A stretch of DNA of 64,000 bases from JAVJPJ01 sp040217295 (lineage in GTDB: Bacteria; Pseudomonadota; Alphaproteobacteria; Rhodobacterales; Rhodobacteraceae). The position numbers and the translations under genes were made by a program. Of the stretch, positions 59,479 to 64,000 are shown in pieces (position 1 is the first letter of the stretch; every line of letters starts with the position of its first letter). The stretch lies in contig CAYWTM010000004.1 in the NCBI GenBank assembly GCA_964460185.1, forward strand, positions 3,270-67,269, in the 5' to 3' direction. Under the pieces are notes generated by a model. That model searched no databases. It had not been told where the DNA came from and was given only the letters and a program-made list of their open reading frames with translations.

Positions 59479-60474
59479 TTAGCCGCAGGATTGCGCGGCG
59501 GCCCGCGCCGCCGTGACATCTTCCGCGGTGAAATGCCCCGCATCGATCATCTGCTGGTACACAGGTTGGACACGCTCCTGGAATTCCGCAAGCGCCTCCG
59601 GGGTGAGCGTATTGATTTCCATGAACTCTGCCAGATCCTCGATCACTGACGACTCGGCCTCGCGATAGAGTTGATCGGACATCGCCAATGCCTCGACCGC
59701 GACTTCGTCAAAGATCTGCTGCAGGTCCTCGGGCAGGGTCTCGTACCAGGCCATGTTGACGATCAACGGATCGGGACCGGTCATATGATTGGTCAGCGAA
59801 AGGTAATCCTGCACTTCATGAATGTTGAAGTCCCAGATGTTCTGGGGCGGGTTGTGCTGCCCGTCGATCACGCCCTGCTGAAAGGCCTGATAGGCCTCGG
59901 AGAACGGCATTGCCACCGGCACAGACCCAAGCGCCGTGCCGGTTGCGATCATCAGATCGGACTGCGGCTCGCGGATTTGCAGACCGGCCAGGTCGGACAC
60001 TTGCGTGATCGGACGCGCGTTCGTGGTGTAGGCTCGGAAGCCCTGGCTGATGCCTGTCGCCGGAATGTGATAGCCGTTGCCTGCGGCGCGCATCTGCACG
60101 TCGCCGGTGAAGTCCGAGGCAACCAGACATTCCATTTCGTCCCACCCCGATACAAGGAACGGCAACTGGTAGAGGTTGAACGAACCGGACGCATCCGCGA
60201 AGAAGCCGCCCCGGGTTCCCTGAAGCAGGCCGGACGTGACCTGATCCATCATTTCCCGTTCGTTGCCGAGCGTCCCCCCAAAGAAGTTTTCGACCTCGAT
60301 CCGTCCCCCGGAACGCTCTTCGAGTTGCTCTTCGAAGAACACCATCGATTGCGAGCGAATAGCCGTTTCCGGTTGAGCATTGCCATACCGGAACGTGAAA
60401 TCCTGTGCTGCAGCGGCAGACGCAAAGAGTGCAATGCCGGCGACGCTCGCCGACAGCAGCTTGATATTTGACAT
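59479..60474 (-). CDS. dctP: TRAP transporter solute-binding protein DctP
   Basis: A 331-aa periplasmic protein with a signal peptide (VAGIALFASAAAAQ). DctP-family features are the conserved start FTFRYGNAQPETAIRSQSM, the stretch RIEVENFFGGTLGNEREMMD, the conserved Arg region LAGLQIREPQSDLMIATGTA and QQGVIDGQHNPPQNIWDFN. The last of these resembles the sugar-acid-binding DctP group (galacturonate, glucuronate and relatives). It is divergent from the LacI gene at 60622. A GGGAGGA ribosome binding site precedes the ATG. Confidence 0.94.
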   Translation of the reverse strand: MSNIKLLSASVAGIALFASAAAAQDFTFRYGNAQPETAIRSQSMVFFEEQLEERSGGRIEVENFFGGTLGNEREMMDQVTSGLLQGTRGGFFADASGSFNLYQLPFLVSGWDEMECLVASDFTGDVQMRAAGNGYHIPATGISQGFRAYTTNARPITQVSDLAGLQIREPQSDLMIATGTALGSVPVAMPFSEAYQAFQQGVIDGQHNPPQNIWDFNIHEVQDYLSLTNHMTGPDPLIVNMAWYETLPEDLQQIFDEVAVEALAMSDQLYREAESSVIEDLAEFMEINTLTPEALAEFQERVQPVYQQMIDAGHFTAEDVTAARAAAQSCG

Positions 60475-60554
60475 TTCTTCCTCCCTTGACCCGTTAAGGG
60501 CCCGTTGTGTCGATCAATCTGTTGAAAGGATGCAAATACGTAAACAAAAAAGAC

Positions 60555-60575
60555 CATCAAATGAGACAATTGATG
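60555..60575. promoter_or_regulatory. Inverted repeat in the dctP / lacI divergent region
   Basis: CATCAA and TTGATG form an inverted repeat with a 9-bp spacer (60555-60575), about 47 bp before the LacI start and 80 bp before dctP. A nearby AATACGTAAA (about 60536-60544) has the central CG of LacI operators. One of these is probably the operator of the divergent LacI regulator; I cannot tell which. Confidence 0.4.
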
Positions 60576-60621
60576 TTTCTTGAGGTTTTACAGTGCTCAA
60601 AAGGTGCAGTATTGGTGTGAA

Positions 60622-61674
60622 ATGATGGATAATTCCAATACCAAATCGAATCTCGGGATCCGGCGACGGGCCACGGTTGCGCAGATTGCAAAACTTGCCG
60701 GAGTGGGTCCCGCCACCGTGGACCGGGTCTTGCACGACCGCGATCACGTCGGGTCATCGACGCGGCAACGCGTACTTCAAGCCAAGGAGGCTATAGAAAC
60801 CGGGGTCACACCGGCCTCGCGCCTGCGGCCATGGCGGCTCAGGGTTCTGCTGCCGGAAGATGCCGGCCCCTCGACCGAGTTTCTGGGGCAGTGCTTTCAC
60901 GAATTCGGCGCGCGCGGCACTGCGACAGTCGAATGCATCTACACCAAGAAGATGGAGCCCGGCATCCTGGCGCGCAAGTTGCTCGCCTCGGCGGGGCACG
61001 GCATCGATGCCGTCGCGTTTCAGGCACTTGACGATCCACGGGTCCACAATGCCGTGCATGAGCTGGAACGACTGAAGGTGCCGACCCTCGCGATCCTGTC
61101 TCAGATCGAACATCCCTCGCTGGTCAGTTACATCGGACTCGACAACCGCGCTGCGGGGCGGACGGGCGGCTACCTCATGGGGCGGTTGACGCAACGCCCG
61201 GGCGCCGTCGTGGTCGTGACCTCCGGCCAATTGTATCGCAGCCATGAAGATCGCGAGATGGGCTTTCGGCTCGCCCTTCGTCAGGGCTTTCAGCAGATCA
61301 GCGAAATCATCACCTGCAGCGCACAGGACGACGCCGAGGGAAACTATCGGGCGATCCGACGGTTGCTGGATGAACGGGATGATATCGTCGGCATCTACAG
61401 CGTCGGCGGCGGGAACATGGGCATTGCGCGTGCACTTGGTGAGGCCGGGCTGTCGCGCGAAATCGTCTTCATTTGCCACAACCTGACGTCCCGGACGCAA
61501 GGCTTCTTGTTGGATGGAACCATCGACTTGGTCCTGCACGTCAACATGCGCTTGGTGGCCGAAGAAGCCGTCGAAGCGCTTTGTGCCCACCTTGAGCACC
61601 GCACGTTCAAACCACGCGCCCTGCTGACCGGCGTCATCACCCGCGAGAACATCATTGGGGCCACTTTTGGCTAG
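60622..61674 (+). CDS. LacI-family regulator of the dctPQM operon
   Basis: A 350-aa repressor. The helix-turn-helix is complete: ATVAQIAKLAGVGPATVDRV followed by LHDRDHVGSSTRQRV. The effector domain has VSYIGLDNRAAGRTGGYLMG and IVGIYSVGGGNMGIARAL, typical of the LacI subgroup with an ATVDRVL motif. Two adjacent ATGs (60622, 60625) are possible starts. It is divergent from dctP and convergent with a shorter paralogue, sharing the stop string CTAG (61671-61674). Confidence 0.9.
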   Translation: MMDNSNTKSNLGIRRRATVAQIAKLAGVGPATVDRVLHDRDHVGSSTRQRVLQAKEAIETGVTPASRLRPWRLRVLLPEDAGPSTEFLGQCFHEFGARGTATVECIYTKKMEPGILARKLLASAGHGIDAVAFQALDDPRVHNAVHELERLKVPTLAILSQIEHPSLVSYIGLDNRAAGRTGGYLMGRLTQRPGAVVVVTSGQLYRSHEDREMGFRLALRQGFQQISEIITCSAQDDAEGNYRAIRRLLDERDDIVGIYSVGGGNMGIARALGEAGLSREIVFICHNLTSRTQGFLLDGTIDLVLHVNMRLVAEEAVEALCAHLEHRTFKPRALLTGVITRENIIGATFG

Positions 61675-62654
61675 AGGCTTTCCTTGGTGAGGAGTTCAAA
61701 CCGCAGCGGTGCGGGCTCCGGCCCGGCGTGGCCCCGCAGCACGGCATCGGCCATGGCATCGGCAACCTGCTTCGCCAGTTGATTGAAGTCGGCCGAGATC
61801 ACCAAGTCGGCCGTGCCCGTCATCAAAGCCCGTTCGCTATCCGGTGAGCGTGAATGGCAAATATACGTGATCTCACCCGCTCGACCGGATTCCTCCAGGG
61901 CACGGGCAACCCCGCCAACGCCTCCGCCCGAATGATAGATACCAGCCAGGCCCGCGCTACGATCCAGAAGCTCTTGCGCCGCACCATAGGCCACGGTTTC
62001 GTCGTCGAGGTAGACCATCGTATCGCAGATCGCCCTGCCAGGCTGGTAGTCAAGCATCGCGCTGCGGAAACCCCGCTCATTCGCGTCCTGACCCAGATAA
62101 CGGTGAGACCCCAAAAGAATGCCAATTTCGCCCTGCGAAGACGTCATGCGGGCCATTGCCCACCCAGCTGTCCGGCCTGCCACGACCCCGTCAACGCCAA
62201 CATATCCCGCGATATCTGGCGCGCGGAGAGGGCTGAGAAGCGCATAAACCGGCACGCCACGCGCATTGCACTCCTGGACCGCATCCGAGACTGCGGGGTG
62301 GTCGACCGAGACGACGGCCAGAACATCGACCTCAGCGCCCAAGCGCCTGATTTCTGCCGCCAGCGCATCGGCAGACAGGCTCCCCACAAACGAGAAGACC
62401 GGCTCCGCTCGGACATTCCGGCATTCGTCGACCGCAATGCGCAGCGCATTCGCCAGCCGCTGGTAGACCCACTTCCCCTCTTTCTGAAGCAGAAAGCCCA
62501 ACTTGCAGGTTGGTGCGAGCTGGGAAAGGCGATGACGCAGCAGAGCCTTGCCGTGGAAGCCCACTGCCTCTGCAGCGGCGACCACCCGCGCGGCGGTGTC
62601 AGGCGCGACGGGTGCCCTCGCGTTCAGAACACGATCTACAGTCGCGATGCCCAC
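61671..62654 (-). pseudogene. LacI-family regulator truncated in its DNA-binding domain
   Basis: The frame reads VGIATVDRVLNARAPVAPDT and then an intact-looking LacI effector domain (VGVDGVVAGRTAGWAMARMT, LAGIYHSGGGVGGVARALEE). The first helix of the helix-turn-helix (the TIKDVAREAG-like half) is absent. Upstream, within 20 bp, the sequence becomes a run of eight G and then the tRNA-fMet terminator hairpin. GTG at 62654 is the only nearby start codon; the frame stays open to 62726 through the hairpin. It is paralogous to the LacI protein at 60622. It is probably a 5'-truncated gene, though it might still be translated as an effector-only protein. Confidence 0.7.
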
Positions 62655-62679
62655 GTGGCCAGAGCCCCCCCCGAACGCA

Positions 62680-62705
62680 AAAGGCCTCCCAAATGGGAGG
62701 CCTTT
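62680..62705 (-). terminator. Rho-independent terminator of tRNA-fMet
   Basis: AAAGGCCTCCC (62680-62690) and GGGAGGCCTTT (62695-62705) form a perfect 11-bp stem with the loop AAAT, 28 nt after the tRNA on the minus strand, followed by a short T-run on that strand. It is almost symmetrical, so it may work in both directions. Confidence 0.8.
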
Positions 62706-62732
62706 GAGCGCTTGATTTGAAATCAAGGAATT

Positions 62733-62809
<77 letters not shown>

Positions 62810-62820
62810 CCAATGAGTGT

Positions 62821-62849
62821 CATGTAACCGTCATCGCCCGGGGCCGCAA
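62821..62849 (-). promoter_or_regulatory. Candidate promoter for tRNA-fMet
   Basis: The minus strand has TTGCGG (62849-62844), a 17-nt spacer and TACATG (62826-62821), ending 11 bp before the tRNA 5' end. The tRNA would need its own promoter if it is not read through from the rRNA operon, because a plus-strand gene intervenes. The -10 match is weak. Confidence 0.4.
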
Positions 62850-63005
62850 GGGCAGGACATGGGAAAACAGCCAGTCTCATGGAATTTGTTTGGCGATGGC
62901 GTTGACGGGTTTGTGACCCAAAAGGGGTAAGGCGTGAATTGCAGTGACGACACCCTGTTTCTAGGGTTCGGATACGGACTGAAACCGGCTTAACGAGTGG
63001 AAATC

Positions 63006-63509
63006 ATGAAGAAATCGAAGCGCCCGGCGGCTACATCCAAGCGCAAAGGCAATGCGGCGGCGGTCAAGGCCGCAGCGGCCAACACCACGTCCTCGCGGCG
63101 GGATATCCTGAGGCTCGCCGGGTATGGCAGCCTCGGCGCGCTGGCGCTGGGGGGGGCCGGTGTCTGGGTCGTATCCGGGATTCGGGCGACCGCGGCCGAG
63201 CAGGATCTGGGGCGGATCGGGGATGGGCAGCGCGCGATCGTCCAGATTCACGACCCCACCTGTTCCATGTGTACCGAGCTTCAGCGGAACACACGACGTG
63301 CCCTTAGATGCGTGGAGGGGGCAGAGCCCCTGTACCTGGTCGCCAGCATGCTTACGACCGAGGGGGCAACCTATGCCGCGCGCCACGGGGTTTCGCATGT
63401 CACGCTGCTGTTGCTGGACGGGGCAGGAGACGTCGAACAGGTTCTGAGTGGTGTCAGGGGCACCGACGAGCTCAAACCGATCTTCCAGCATCACTTTTCA
63501 CGGGCCTGA
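63006..63509 (+). CDS. Putative Tat-exported thioredoxin-like protein (CxxC)
   Basis: A 167-aa protein. The basic N terminus is followed by a twin-arginine motif, SSRRDILRLAGYGSLGALAL, and a hydrophobic stretch ending at GVWVVSGIRATAAE. The mature part has HDPTCSMCTELQRNTRRAL, whose CxxC and helix fit a thioredoxin-like fold, and later strands VSHVTLLLLDGAGDVEQVL. The function could be periplasmic redox or metal handling. A GTG at 62997 is an alternative start. It is placed between tRNA-fMet and 5S on the opposite strand, convergent with the rRNA operon. Confidence 0.8.
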   Translation: MKKSKRPAATSKRKGNAAAVKAAAANTTSSRRDILRLAGYGSLGALALGGAGVWVVSGIRATAAEQDLGRIGDGQRAIVQIHDPTCSMCTELQRNTRRALRCVEGAEPLYLVASMLTTEGATYAARHGVSHVTLLLLDGAGDVEQVLSGVRGTDELKPIFQHHFSRA

Positions 63510-63657
63510 AACACGGCGTTCGGCTGCCGACAGGCCGCTTTCGCGCGGGTGCCAAGGATATGGGCGATGCAAAGACGCGGCACGCGGCAATGCGCGCTGT
63601 GTCGGGCTTCCATTTTCGGGGTGAAATCGTCAGAGAGATACGGTGTGTTTCTTTCTA

Positions 63658-63775
63658 GGTTTGGCGGTGACCTACTCTCCCACGTCTTAAGACGCAGTAC
63701 CATCGGCGCAGTAGCACTTAACGGCCGGGTTCGGAATGGAGCCGGGTGTTTTGCTTACGCTATGACCACCAAACC
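63658..63775 (-). rRNA. rrf: 5S ribosomal RNA
   Basis: The minus strand reads GGTTTGGTGGTCATAGCG..., includes CCGAACCCGGCCGTTAAG and GCGCCGATGGTACTGCGT, and ends ...GTAGGTCACCGCCAAACC. The terminal stem GGTTTGGTGG / CCGCCAAACC closes a 118-nt molecule. The ends are set by this pairing. Confidence 0.96.
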
Positions 63776-63852
63776 GAGAAAGAAACACACATCCAAGTCA
63801 AGGACACTATGGTGATGCTTGTGATTTCATAGAAGCCTGGCTTCTACTGGAT

Positions 63853-64000
63853 CAAATCAAGCCTATCGAGCAATTAGTACCGGTCAACTGAACGCATTAC
63901 TGCGCTTACATCTCCGGCCTATCGACGAGGTGGTCTACCTCGGCTCTCAGGGATACCTTGTTTTGAGGGGGGCTTCCCGCTTAGATGCCTTCAGCGGTTA
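63853..64000 (-). rRNA. rrl: 23S ribosomal RNA, 3' end (partial)
   Basis: The minus strand contains TAACCGCTGAAGGCATCTAA near the window edge, then GCCCCCCTCAAAACAAGGTA, and ends near ACCGGTACTAATTGCTCGAT followed by AGGCTTGATTTG. This is the conserved 3' region of alphaproteobacterial 23S rRNA. The 3' end (about 63853) is estimated by comparison with the E. coli end, and the rest of the gene lies beyond the window. The 77-bp spacer to 5S holds no tRNA. Confidence 0.95.

Noticed and set aside
62665..62672. Run of eight C (G on the coding strand) considered as a phase-variation switch for the truncated LacI gene
   Set aside because: Shifting the frame at this run does not connect to a missing helix upstream, because only the tRNA terminator and tRNA are there.
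48000..62680. The 48-62.7 kb block as a proven integrative island
   Set aside because: No integrase, no direct repeat of the tRNA end and no mobile gene seen. Only the truncated LacI junction hints at it, so it is kept as a hint in the findings and not called as a feature.

Overview
The window is 64 kb of GC-rich DNA (roughly two thirds G+C by eye). It looks like a chromosome segment of a Rhodobacterales-type alphaproteobacterium. The reasons are an rRNA operon end (23S, 5S) with an initiator tRNA downstream, several solute-binding-protein transporters (ABC, TTT, TRAP-DctPQM, TAXI-TRAP), LacI/GntR/RpiR-controlled catabolic operons, and many ATGA or GTGA stop-start overlaps. I saw no phage, IS element or CRISPR array.

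Layout. (1) 1-8.8 kb: the tail of a PfkB sugar kinase, a DxD glycosyltransferase-like gene, and a long minus-strand sugar/polyol operon (GMC oxidoreductase, SDR, second GMC, DUF993 aldolase-like protein, LacI regulator, glycerate kinase, Dabb protein). (2) 8.8-14.4 kb: a glucose/mannose-type ABC importer divergent from its own LacI regulator. (3) 14.4-19.3 kb: a minus-strand operon (Gfo/Idh/MocA dehydrogenase, family I CoA-transferase, crotonase, aldehyde dehydrogenase). Its promoter carries two copies of the LacI-type palindrome also found at the 8.8 kb promoter. (4) 19.6-39.6 kb: an aromatic/ring-acid and acyl-CoA degradation district. It holds an intradiol dioxygenase (pcaHG-like), thiolase, a paired acyl-CoA dehydrogenase, MaoC hydratase, enol-lactonase-like hydrolase, GST, two CaiB CoA-transferases, CMD protein, flavin reductase, HutC-type GntR regulator, tctCBA importer, two-subunit class I fumarase/tartrate dehydratase, 2-hydroxyacid dehydrogenase and crotonase. 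Four or five promoters here share an AT-rich motif, which suggests one GntR regulon.

(5) 40.1-47.6 kb: the most unusual part. A tight minus-strand operon encodes a stand-alone Roadblock/LC7 protein, two large dynamin-like GTPases (652 and 706 aa) and two smaller related GTPases (502 and 441 aa). One small GTPase has an acidic tandem-repeat tail. The other ends in what I read as a second Roadblock-like domain. The leader holds a perfect inverted repeat containing two GANTC (CcrM-type) sites. I read this as a coherent, probably undescribed GTPase-Roadblock system acting at the membrane; its function is unknown.

(6) 48.2-55.5 kb: RpiR regulator, TAXI solute-binding protein, fused TRAP permease, Usp protein, class III aminotransferase and beta-keto-acid cleavage enzyme, probably uptake and breakdown of an amino compound. 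(7) 55.7-62.7 kb: TRAP DctPQM importer, 3-hydroxyisobutyrate-dehydrogenase-like enzyme, TIM-barrel isomerase, and two related LacI regulators placed tail to tail. The second regulator has lost the first half of its DNA-binding domain where it meets the terminator of tRNA-fMet. (8) 62.7-64 kb: tRNA-fMet, a Tat-exported CxxC protein on the opposite strand, 5S rRNA and the 3' end of 23S rRNA.
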